DNA from: DATFLS01 sp964413425
GTDB lineage: Bacteria; Fidelibacterota; JAANXI01
DNA: 9,502 nucleotides
Assembly: GCA_964413425.1 (NCBI GenBank)
Contig: CAYPST010000138.1
Location: 1 to 9,502, forward strand
Reading direction: 5' to 3'
In this document: piece by piece, positions 1-6,197 of the stretch
Position numbering within the stretch: position 1 is the stretch's first letter
Layout: each line of letters opens with the position of its first letter
Notes under the pieces: generated by a model
Seen by the model: only the letters and a program-made list of their open reading frames with translations
What the model was told of the DNA's origin: nothing
Databases searched by the model: none
Translations under genes and position numbers: made by a program

Positions 1-77
<77 letters not shown>

Positions 78-98
78 AGCAGGAGGAGGTTCGGAATG

Positions 99-143
99 CG
101 GGGACATCAGTGACTGTGTCATGTCTCCGAAGCGATGTCCCCG
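99..143. terminator. Inverted repeat just beyond the plsY stop; possible mRNA 3' hairpin
   Basis: CGGGGACATC at 99-108 is perfectly complementary to GATGTCCCCG at 134-143, with a 25-nt loop holding a smaller GACAT/ATGTC pairing. The hairpin begins 5 nt after the plsY stop codon in the direction of plsY transcription. No T-run follows on the minus strand, so this is not a classical intrinsic terminator. It could stabilise the mRNA 3' end or be an unrelated palindrome. The 10-bp perfect stem is what is seen; the role is inferred. Confidence 0.35.
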
Positions 144-148
144 GACGG

Positions 149-796
149 TCAGGAGGTGTTCTTCGAGAAGATTCTGATGTTGTCGAACCGGTTTTCGTTC
201 CCCTGAATCAGGCGTTTGATATTGGATCGGTGGGTAAAAAAGATAAGCAGCACAATGGGGATGGAGAAATAAAACAGCGCCGGATGAATCAAACGCCATC
301 CTGTGGAATTCATAATCCAGAGAATGATCGGCAAAGCGAGGGCGGCGGAGAGTGAGCCCACGGAAACGTAGCCGGTGAGGAGGAGGGCCAGTCCGAAAAT
401 TCCCATGCAAATTACTACTGCCACAGGATACAATGCCAGGAGCATTCCGGCGGCGGTTCCGACTCCTTTCCCCCCCTTGAATTTCCCGAAGACCGTCCAG
501 ATGTGGCCGATCACTGCTCCACTGCCGGCAAGGAGCTGGACGACCTCATATGCCAGCGCCGGTGGAGCGGGCAGGCGGGACAGGAATAAGGTGGCGATGA
601 TCCCCTTCCCCACGTCGAACGCCATCACGAACACGCCGGCCTTCCAGCCGAAGACGCGCCAGGCATTGGTTCCGCCGGCATTCCCGGAGCCGTAATTGCG
701 GATATCTTTGCCGTAAACGACTTTTCCCACAATAATACTGGTCGGAATGGATCCCAGCAGATAACTGAGGATCAGGATAAGCAATATTTGGATCAT
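149..796 (-). CDS. plsY: Glycerol-3-phosphate acyltransferase PlsY (acyl-phosphate dependent)
   Basis: This is an integral membrane enzyme that transfers an acyl group from acyl-phosphate to position 1 of glycerol-3-phosphate, the first step of phospholipid synthesis. At 215 aa it has the usual family length. The conserved cytoplasmic motifs are all present: GSIPTSIIVGK (residues 15-25), GSGNAGGTNAWR (36-47) with DVGKG (61-65), GHIWTVFGKFKGGKGVGT (97-114), and the C-terminal HRSNIKRLIQGNENRF (189-204). Hydrophobic segments near residues 1-22, 53-73, 85-99, 113-140 and 145-188 fit a multi-span protein. The ATG is placed directly before the first membrane span; no clear Shine-Dalgarno is visible. 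The fatty acid kinase fusion lies upstream on the same strand, separated by 475 bp that contain a repeat element, so co-transcription is uncertain. No plsX is in the window. The family call is secure. Confidence 0.96.
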   Translation of the reverse strand: MIQILLILILSYLLGSIPTSIIVGKVVYGKDIRNYGSGNAGGTNAWRVFGWKAGVFVMAFDVGKGIIATLFLSRLPAPPALAYEVVQLLAGSGAVIGHIWTVFGKFKGGKGVGTAAGMLLALYPVAVVICMGIFGLALLLTGYVSVGSLSAALALPIILWIMNSTGWRLIHPALFYFSIPIVLLIFFTHRSNIKRLIQGNENRFDNIRIFSKNTS

Positions 797-874
797 AATT
801 GATTCAGGGGTTTTGAGTTTAATGCATGTCTTTTCGTTAAAAAAATTCGAGTGCCGTAGAAGGCCCAGTCCGTT

Positions 875-880
875 ATTATA
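875..880 (-). promoter_or_regulatory. Possible plsY -10 element
   Basis: The minus strand carries a perfect TATAAT in an AT-rich patch (roughly 870-895), about 80 nt before the plsY start. No good -35 hexamer lies at 16-18 bp spacing, so the match could be chance in AT-rich DNA. It would let plsY be expressed independently of the upstream kinase fusion. Confidence 0.28.
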
Positions 881-1027
881 AATATAAACAATTTATGACG
901 AATACCATGGGAAAATGCCAGAGAGGGTTTATAAGGCTCTGGTGTCAATTTTCCTGTATTCGGCAGGACCGCCACCAAACATTTATGTGATTCTCCCATC
1001 CCGCGGCGTCCACTTCACAACCACCAC

Positions 1028-1223
1028 CAGTGTCATCCCGAGTCCTGTTTCTCAAGGGCGAAGGATCTCTACCGGGGATATGTGAGTCTGAGTACGCAAC
1101 TCCCTTTCTTGTCAGCACTTGTCCGCCCCGGAGGCGTCCCGCACGTGATGGAGCGCAACCATACTGAAAGAGTTCTGATAGAGATCCCTCACCTCTGAAC
1201 AGCGAGGATTCAGGATGACACTG
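1028..1223. mobile_element. MITE-like inverted-repeat element, 196 bp, non-coding
   Basis: CAGTGTCATCC (1028-1038) is the exact reverse complement of GGATGACACTG (1213-1223). The similarity continues inward for about 44 nt per arm. The left arm (1031-1073) and the reverse complement of the right arm (1177-1220) share TGTCATCC, ATCCT-like and GGATCTCTA blocks and need only one gap. Between the arms lie about 100 nt with no recognisable gene. Phrases of the type TCATCC-GA-TCCT-AAGGATCTC are familiar as dispersed intergenic repeats in many bacterial genomes (from memory, not searched). It encodes no transposase, so any movement would need one in trans. It sits 49 bp after the kinase fusion stop and before plsY, splitting the two lipid genes. 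RNA read through it could fold into a long hairpin. Confidence 0.72.
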
Positions 1224-1271
1224 AATGAAGTATCGAATGGAAACGGAACCCTCAGTGCGCCTCCGGCTTCG

Positions 1272-3077
1272 CTACTGCTGTCCGTCCGGCTCAATATACG
1301 CAACAGCCACCGCCCCGAACCCGGCGTGGGCGGCGAGGACCGGAGAGGCATCCTGAATGAACAGGTCGCGGTCTACGGCGAACCGCCGGGTGATCTGGTC
1401 AGCAAACCACCCGGCGTCTTCCGGGGCATCCACGTGCGTGATGGCAAAGTCAGTGGGAGCGTCCGGATTCAGATTCTGGGCGAGCATCTGCAGAATTTTC
1501 TGTTTGCCCCCCTGGAATCCGAAGGCAGTAGCGGCCTTCACAGCCCGGCCTTCCGGATTCAGGGTGATAACAGGTTTCAGGTTGAGCAGTCGGGCAAATA
1601 CCCCCTGCATTCTGCTCACCCGTCCGCCCCGGATCAGGGATTTGAGTGACGGCACCGCCACCAGAATACGGGTCCGGGAAATCAGTTGGCGGGCCAGCGA
1701 AGCGGCTTCCTCAAAGTCTGCGCCCTCCTGCATGGCCTCAGCCACCCGGCGTACTATCAGCCCCGCCGCTACCGACAGACTTTTGGAATCGATCACCTGG
1801 ATCTCTGATGGTATATTGGCATGCCGGGCGGCGGTTCGCGCAGATTCGGTGGTCCCGCTGAGAGTGCCGGAGAGTGTAATAGTGAGGATATATTGATAAT
1901 GCTGACCCAGGAACTCAAATTTATTCAGGAAATCCGCCGGGGTCGGTTGTGAGGTGGTGGGGTGAATATCTTTGTACTCCCGCAGCAGCTGGTAAAAATC
2001 TTCAGGAGTCAGCGAGAGCTTATCAACGTAGCTTTTCTCTCCGAACACCACCCGCAGGGGAACCATCTGAATATCATACCGGTTGACCACTTCCTCAGGG
2101 AGATCGCAGGAGGTATCGACCACCAGGCAGATCTCCCCATGCGGAGTGTGGGCCGACTTGAACTGATTCTGCATATCATCGGCTTTTTCGTTGATGAGTT
2201 CACCGTACGACTCGGCCAGCCGGAAGACCTCCCTGGGAGTGTTGGTATGAATATGGATTTTTGTCCTTGTGGAGGAGCCGGCGATAATCAGGGAATCTCC
2301 GTAATCAGTGAGCCGGGACCGGAGTATTCCGTGGTCAATATCGGCACCGTCGATGATGCATTCTGTGCAATATTGAAAAGCAATGTCTCCCATCTCGGAG
2401 GTAATGGTAGGAGCCTCTTCCAGCTTTTCCTGGGTGAATTGTTCCAGTTCCTGAATTCGGCCGTGCCTGATGAATGTGGCCATACCCTCCAGCATATCGA
2501 TGAATCCCATGGCCCCGGCATCCACCACACCCGCCTTCTTCAGAATAGGCAGGTGCTCCGGGGTATCAGCAAGTGCTTCCCTGGCAGAGTGGAGAGACGC
2601 CTGCAGCACTTCCACAAAATCGTCGGTATGCCTGGCACGTTCGTGGACGACATGAGCCCATTTTCGTATAACCGTAAGAATAGTGCCTTCTCTGGGATTG
2701 GAAATAGCCTGATAGGCATAATCCACGGCATTGTTTGCCGCTTGACCAAAGGATTTGGTGGTGACCGTAATTTTGTTGGAAAGTTCTTCGGCCAGTCCAT
2801 GAATAAATTGCGCCAGAATCGCACCGCTGTTTCCCCGCGCGCCGAGGAGTGCCGAATCGGCCGCCCGCCGGATGATCCCGTGAACGGTATGATCCATGCA
2901 GGCCATCAGGGCACTGGAGATGCTCTGCAGCGTGCTTGCCATGTTCGTTCCGGTATCGCCGTCGGCCACCGGAAACACATTAATCTTGTTGAGATACTCG
3001 CGATCCTGAATGACAGTCTTGGTACCGGCGATGATGGCTCGTTTGAGCCGGATACCGTTGAGGTAGCGTATCTTCAT
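1272..3077 (-). CDS. Fatty acid kinase fusion: FakA-type DAK2 kinase plus DegV/FakB fatty-acid-binding domain
   Basis: Predicted to bind a free fatty acid and phosphorylate it to acyl-phosphate with ATP. Residues about 1-205 are a DAK2/DhaL-type kinase domain: FPVADGDTGTNM (35-46, with Mg/ATP-site acids D39 and D41 and N45), GARGNSG (79-85) and VDAGAMGF (185-192). Residues about 230-305 match the FakA middle domain, with YCTEC (236-240) and KIHIHTNTP (273-281), whose Cys and His residues correspond to the metal-binding residues of FakA. Residues about 315-597 form a DegV fold: VVDTSCDLP (319-327), TSQPTP (375-380), TLSGTLSGT (401-409), IRGGRVS (482-488) and AAHAGFG (582-588). The Ser, Arg and His known to hold the carboxylate in FakB appear to have counterparts. 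FakA is normally about 550 aa, ending in a DegV-like domain without lipid, with FakB separate. Here the C-terminus looks competent to bind lipid. The start has a TTGACA promoter 31 bp upstream. Domain calls are strong; the activity is inferred. Confidence 0.9.
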   Translation of the reverse strand: MKIRYLNGIRLKRAIIAGTKTVIQDREYLNKINVFPVADGDTGTNMASTLQSISSALMACMDHTVHGIIRRAADSALLGARGNSGAILAQFIHGLAEELSNKITVTTKSFGQAANNAVDYAYQAISNPREGTILTVIRKWAHVVHERARHTDDFVEVLQASLHSAREALADTPEHLPILKKAGVVDAGAMGFIDMLEGMATFIRHGRIQELEQFTQEKLEEAPTITSEMGDIAFQYCTECIIDGADIDHGILRSRLTDYGDSLIIAGSSTRTKIHIHTNTPREVFRLAESYGELINEKADDMQNQFKSAHTPHGEICLVVDTSCDLPEEVVNRYDIQMVPLRVVFGEKSYVDKLSLTPEDFYQLLREYKDIHPTTSQPTPADFLNKFEFLGQHYQYILTITLSGTLSGTTESARTAARHANIPSEIQVIDSKSLSVAAGLIVRRVAEAMQEGADFEEAASLARQLISRTRILVAVPSLKSLIRGGRVSRMQGVFARLLNLKPVITLNPEGRAVKAATAFGFQGGKQKILQMLAQNLNPDAPTDFAITHVDAPEDAGWFADQITRRFAVDRDLFIQDASPVLAAHAGFGAVAVAYIEPDGQQ

Positions 3078-3107
3078 AGTTTACTCGGTGTTTGCAATCG
3101 TGGCAAA

Positions 3108-3136
3108 AGGTTACGTAAGGGGAAAGATTTTGTCAA
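3108..3136 (-). promoter_or_regulatory. Sigma70-like promoter of the fatty acid kinase fusion gene
   Basis: Reading the minus strand, a perfect TTGACA (-35, 3131-3136) is followed after exactly 17 bp by TAACCT (-10, 3108-3113). The -10 keeps the important first TA and final T. Transcription would start near 3101, leaving a leader of about 24 nt before the ATG at 3077. Spacing and position fit; the -10 is only a partial match. Confidence 0.45.
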
Positions 3137-3240
3137 GGAGATTCAGGTAAGCGGAACAGCGTATGAGGTGAGAGGGACATTGCCTCGGTCGGATGCACAT
3201 GGGACTTGTAACACAAAGAAATTTTCGTAATGTTTAACAG

Positions 3241-3284
3241 AAATAGCACACAGATTGGCACGGAAACAAATGATGACCACAGAT
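3241..3284 (+). repeat. 44-bp interspersed repeat, left copy, inverted relative to 3495-3538
   Basis: Reads AAATAGCACACAGAT followed by GGCACGGAAACAA and GATGACCACAGAT. Compared with the reverse complement of 3495-3538 it matches at 36 of 44 positions without gaps, including the first 15 bases. CACAGAT/CACGGAA words recur about every 10 bp inside it (3249, 3259, 3278). On the minus strand it holds TTGTTT, 18 bp, then TATTTC, a weak promoter-like arrangement pointing toward the kinase fusion gene. Confidence 0.8.
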
Positions 3285-3304
3285 CTCCCTGCCTCCCATC
3301 CAAA

Positions 3305-3335
3305 GTACCTATATATATTATTAGTACACAGGTAC
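3305..3335. promoter_or_regulatory. AT-rich inverted repeat in the divergent intergenic region
   Basis: GTACCT (3305-3310) and AGGTAC (3330-3335) are perfect inverted half-sites with starts 25 bp apart. They flank the AT-only run ATATATATTATTA and a GTACAC. The block sits between the divergently transcribed kinase fusion and transporter genes, where a shared operator or melting region would be expected. No regulator is encoded nearby, so a binding role is inference only. Confidence 0.3.
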
Positions 3336-3494
3336 ATAAGGTTGCAGGTCGTGGAGAGATTACTGCTTGAGCAGGAAGTGAATCTTCGATGAAGATCGTA
3401 CACCGCTCAAAACCGATCGTTTCCCGCCCTTATGCACCTATTTCCATATGTATCCAGTGGGTGCGGGTGTGGTGCCTGCTTTCTTGTTTTGTTA

Positions 3495-3538
3495 ATCGGT
3501 GTTCATCCCTTGTTTCTGTGTATATCTGTGTGCTATTT
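3495..3538 (-). repeat. 44-bp interspersed repeat, right copy, inverted relative to 3241-3284
   Basis: Its reverse complement begins AAATAGCACACAGAT and continues with ACACAGAAACAA and GATGAACACCGAT, 36 of 44 identical to the left copy. The 210 bp between the copies shows no shared inner structure. The pair could therefore be the two ends of one small element or two insertions of the same repeat in opposite orientations. Confidence 0.8.
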
Positions 3539-3539
3539 T
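3510..3539 (+). promoter_or_regulatory. Possible transporter promoter inside the right repeat copy
   Basis: TTGTTT (3510-3515), an 18-bp spacer and TATTTT (3534-3539) face rightward toward the transporter gene that starts at 3582. Each hexamer matches the sigma70 consensus at about four of six positions. Transcription would start near 3546, giving a leader of about 36 nt. If real, the repeat supplies the promoter. Confidence 0.28.
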
Positions 3540-3581
3540 TATGTACGTTTCAGGTGAACAAGATTCCACCGGATCTGGTAT

Positions 3582-5007
3582 ATGAAATCCCGAATTTTAC
3601 TCCCGATACTCTACTGGATTGATACCAAGCGCTGGTTGTTAGTAGCGCTGCTGGTGATGGGAGTGCTGGCGCTGGTGCCGGCACCGTCGGAACTGTCGGT
3701 GCAGGGGTGGCGGACGCTGAGTCTGGCGCTGGCGGTGGTGATTTTGATTGTGACCGAGCCGGTTCCGTTACCGGCGATTGCGCTGTTCATTGCGATATTT
3801 CAGGTGCTGTTCGGAATTGGAACCCCCAACGAGGTTGCCTCGACCTTCATGAGTGATGCGGTGGTGTTCATCATCGGATCACTGATGCTGGCGGTGGTGA
3901 TGGTGGAGCAGAACCTGGATCGCCGTCTGGCGTATGCCATTGTGCAGATTACAGGGGTCCGGGTTCAGCGGATTACGTTTGGATTTGTGGTGGTGGCGGT
4001 GCTGATGGCCTCCTTCATCGGCGAACATACGGTGGCGGCTATCATGCTGCCGGTGGCTATTTCGCTGATTCGCAGTGTGGAACAAGAGCTGGGAGACGAA
4101 ACCAGCAGCAGACTGGCGCCGTTGTTGCTGATTGCCATTGCCTACGGATGCGCGATCGGAGGGCTGGGTACGCCCTCGGGGGGCGCCCGGAACGCCATCA
4201 TGATTGATCTCTGGAATCGGCTGTATGATTACCAGATGTCGTACGGCGAATGGATTCTCTATGCCTATCCCCTCGGTCTGATGCACATTCCGGTGGTGGT
4301 GTGGATCCTGCGGCGTACGTTCTATCCGGAGAAAGCTTCGCTCTCCCGTGCGGTCCTGCAGCTGCGAAAAAAAATGAGTGATCGTGGGCGGTTAGGCCGC
4401 AGAGAATACCTGGCTATCGGGATCTTCGGGTTCGCTTTTCTGCTGTGGATCTTCTTAAGCGATCAAATCGGGCTCGGAGCGCCGGCGCTCATCGCTGTGT
4501 TTCTGTCGCTGGCCTTCGGGCTGGTCGACTGGAAACATATCAATACCGGGGTGAACTGGGGAGTGGTGCTGGTGTATGCCTCCACCATTTCGCTGGGTGT
4601 GGCCTTCAAGACCACCGGAGCGGGGGGCTGGCTGGCCCGGGCAGCTCGAAACGTTGCTCGTCGCTCTCGGTCTGCATAATCAATTTGTGATCCTCGTCAT
4701 TATCACCCTTACCACCCTGTTAATCGCCAATATGATAGGGCATGGACCGGCAGTGGCCCTGTTCGGATCCATCGCGCTGATTATCGGCGAACGCATGGGG
4801 ATTGATTTTATCACGGCAGGATTTGTGACGGCGGCGGCCTCATCGTATTCTTATCTCACTGTTATTGGATCACCGGCGGCAACGATTGTATATTCAAGTG
4901 GAGAACTCGAAACCGGACATTTTTTGAAAGCAGGCCTGCAACTGACTGTGGCGAGCATGCTGTTGATCTTTCTCATACGGTATACATACTGGATGATACT
5001 ACCCTGA
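3582..5007 (+). pseudogene. SLC13/DASS-family anion transporter, interrupted by one frameshift
   Basis: Two overlapping frames together make one membrane transporter of about 474 aa, normal for the family. Frame one runs 3582-4679 and is family-like to about residue 354 (TTGAGGWLARA), then reads a basic tail to a stop. Frame two carries the rest to 5007, beginning LETLLVALGLHNQF; one extra base (or two missing) near 4637-4646 explains the switch. Family signs: EPVPLPAIALFIA (59-71), MSDAVVFIIGSLML (90-103), IGGLGTPSGGARNA (192-205) and, in frame two, GSPAATIVYSSGELETGHFL. Both SNT Na+/substrate motifs are replaced: GEH at residues 147-149, and apparently GHG in IGHGPAVALF after the shift. The substrate cannot be predicted. 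The stop lies 9 bp before the stress-protein ATG, so they form an operon. The break could be a sequencing or assembly error, a recent mutation or, less likely, recoding. Confidence 0.82.
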
Positions 5008-5016
5008 GGATTTATT

Positions 5017-5892
5017 ATGCGTGTGTTGATATGTATCAGTAAAAGTCCACAAACCAAGCGTACACTGGTTGCGGGAGTGCAGATTGCGCAATCATTCGGC
5101 GCGGATATTTCGGTGTTGTACGTGGATACCCACCAGCGCATGACGTTCAGTCACAGTATCCGGTTCAGCCGGAACAAGCTGTCCGAGTGGGAACTGGAGC
5201 ATCCGGGGGTCAAGCGGCTGCGGTTTGCCAGAGAGGTTTTGGCCGGTCTGGGTGTCATTCGGGAGCGAGATGATGCGTTGGATCTGCGCCATCCCCTGCG
5301 CCCGGAAATACAGGGTGCTTACGAGATTCACTTCTACGGTGATGAGATTCAGAACATCCGGCTCCGGCTCAGGGAAGGCCGGCTTATCGATCAGATCCGC
5401 AGGGAAGTGGAGGAGAATCCCTATGATGTCACTATTATCGGCGGGGTGGATCAGGTCGGCAACACCCGGCGGCTGATCCAGTTTGTGGATACGTCCTTTG
5501 TGGTGGTGAATTATTTTACCACCACGGGATATGATTTGCTGTTCTGCAGCGATCTGTCGGATACGGCAAATCGCGCCTTAATGTTCGGTGCGAAAGTCGC
5601 CAAAGCCATGGACGTGCGAATGGATGTCCTGCGGGTGGTGGATCAAAAGTCGGCCAGGGAGAGCGACGCCTGCGTGAGCCGGGCGGATACGCTGCTGCGC
5701 CGGGGCGGAATCGAACACGATATCCTCATCGAAGAAGGCGATCTGGTCGAGACCATTCTGAGAGTCGCGGATGAGAAGTATGCCATCGTCATGGGGACCA
5801 GCCATCGATCGGAGTTGTTAAAATTCATACTGGGGAGTACCCCCATCAAAATTGTGCAGCGTGCGACAACCCACGTGATTGTGGTGCGATGA
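5017..5892 (+). CDS. Tandem universal stress protein (UspA family, two domains)
   Basis: A 291-aa cytosolic protein with two Usp domains. Domain one (about 1-168) begins MRVLICISKSPQTKRTLV, the usual beta-alpha opening, and has a long insert (about 41-110). Its C-terminal nucleotide motif is degenerate (IIGGVDQVGNTRRLIQF). Domain two (about 171-291) opens GYDLLFCSDLSDTANRAL and ends VMGTSHRSELLKFILGST then VIVVR. It fits the ATP-binding pattern G-2X-G-9X-G-S/T, except that the second Gly is His263 (G260, H263, G273, S274). Usp proteins bind ATP or other nucleotides and modulate stress survival or partner proteins; the partner here is unknown. GAGGA lies 6 nt before the ATG, a good ribosome-binding site. 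It starts 9 bp after the transporter stop, so it is probably co-transcribed and may regulate that transporter, as Usp domains do when fused to transporters elsewhere. Confidence 0.9.
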   Translation: MRVLICISKSPQTKRTLVAGVQIAQSFGADISVLYVDTHQRMTFSHSIRFSRNKLSEWELEHPGVKRLRFAREVLAGLGVIRERDDALDLRHPLRPEIQGAYEIHFYGDEIQNIRLRLREGRLIDQIRREVEENPYDVTIIGGVDQVGNTRRLIQFVDTSFVVVNYFTTTGYDLLFCSDLSDTANRALMFGAKVAKAMDVRMDVLRVVDQKSARESDACVSRADTLLRRGGIEHDILIEEGDLVETILRVADEKYAIVMGTSHRSELLKFILGSTPIKIVQRATTHVIVVR

Positions 5893-5995
5893 GAACTGGA
5901 ACCACGAATGACACAGCCTGCCCTGACACCCGTCGGGGTCGGAAAGGATTCCTGTGAGCCGAAGAACACGACCATTCCAATAGATCAGAAATGAA

Positions 5996-6025
5996 ACACC
6001 GAAATACACTGAAGAACACTGAGAA
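5996..6025 (+). repeat. Three-copy 10-bp repeat ACACyGAraa
   Basis: ACACCGAAAT (5996-6005), ACACTGAAGA (6006-6015) and ACACTGAGAA (6016-6025) follow each other at exactly 10-bp spacing. The ACAC-GA words resemble those in the 44-bp repeats at 3241-3284 and 3495-3538. The material before it (5893-5990) has looser words such as CCACGAATGACACAG and AGAACACGACC. No gene is visible in the whole 5893-6197 gap between the convergent stress-protein and acyltransferase genes. Confidence 0.6.
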
Positions 6026-6118
6026 TTTGAAATCCGTTAATCAGTTGGGCCGCTGCCGCTGCCGATTCCGATCTGAAACTTTCCCTCCGCCGAGGCGAAT
6101 GCGATTTCGAGAAAGTCT

Positions 6119-6146
6119 CAGTATCGGGACTACCGACTGCTTTTTT
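6119..6146 (+). terminator. Possible intrinsic terminator of the transporter-stress protein operon
   Basis: CAG-TA-TCGG (6119-6127) pairs with CCGA-CTG (6133-6139): 7 bp with a two-base bulge and a 5-nt loop, followed by C and six T residues (6141-6146). This is the standard hairpin plus T-run shape for plus-strand transcripts. The stem is short and bulged and lies 227 nt after the stress-protein stop, so the call is tentative. Confidence 0.42.
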
Positions 6147-6171
6147 GCCATTCTTTTTATTCGTGTCAATT

Positions 6172-6184
6172 CGCGATCTTCGCG
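6172..6184 (-). other. Small hairpin after the acyltransferase stop
   Basis: CGCGA-TCT-TCGCG is a perfect 5-bp stem with a 3-nt loop, 13 nt past the acyltransferase stop at 6198-6200 in its direction of transcription. The minus strand after it is A-rich rather than T-rich, so it is not a standard terminator. It may simply close the mRNA 3' end. Confidence 0.25.
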
Positions 6185-6197
6185 GCTACCATCAGAG

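Noticed and set aside
793..999. 68-codon minus-strand frame overlapping the plsY start by ATGA
   Set aside because: The overlap is attractive for translational coupling, but the peptide is unrecognised, lacks a ribosome-binding site and spans the AT-rich promoter-like patch. Probably chance.
1112..1351. 79-codon minus-strand frame through the MITE-like element
   Set aside because: It runs through the inverted-repeat arm and overlaps the 3' end of the kinase fusion in another frame; no sign of a transposase or other protein family.
1962..3230. Long plus-strand open frame of 422 codons
   Set aside because: It lies antisense to the well-supported kinase fusion gene; its protein shows no recognisable domain or natural composition.
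3389..3622. 77-codon plus-strand frame before the transporter
   Set aside because: It overlaps the transporter start in another frame and crosses the 44-bp repeat; Cys/Val-rich low-complexity peptide without family resemblance.
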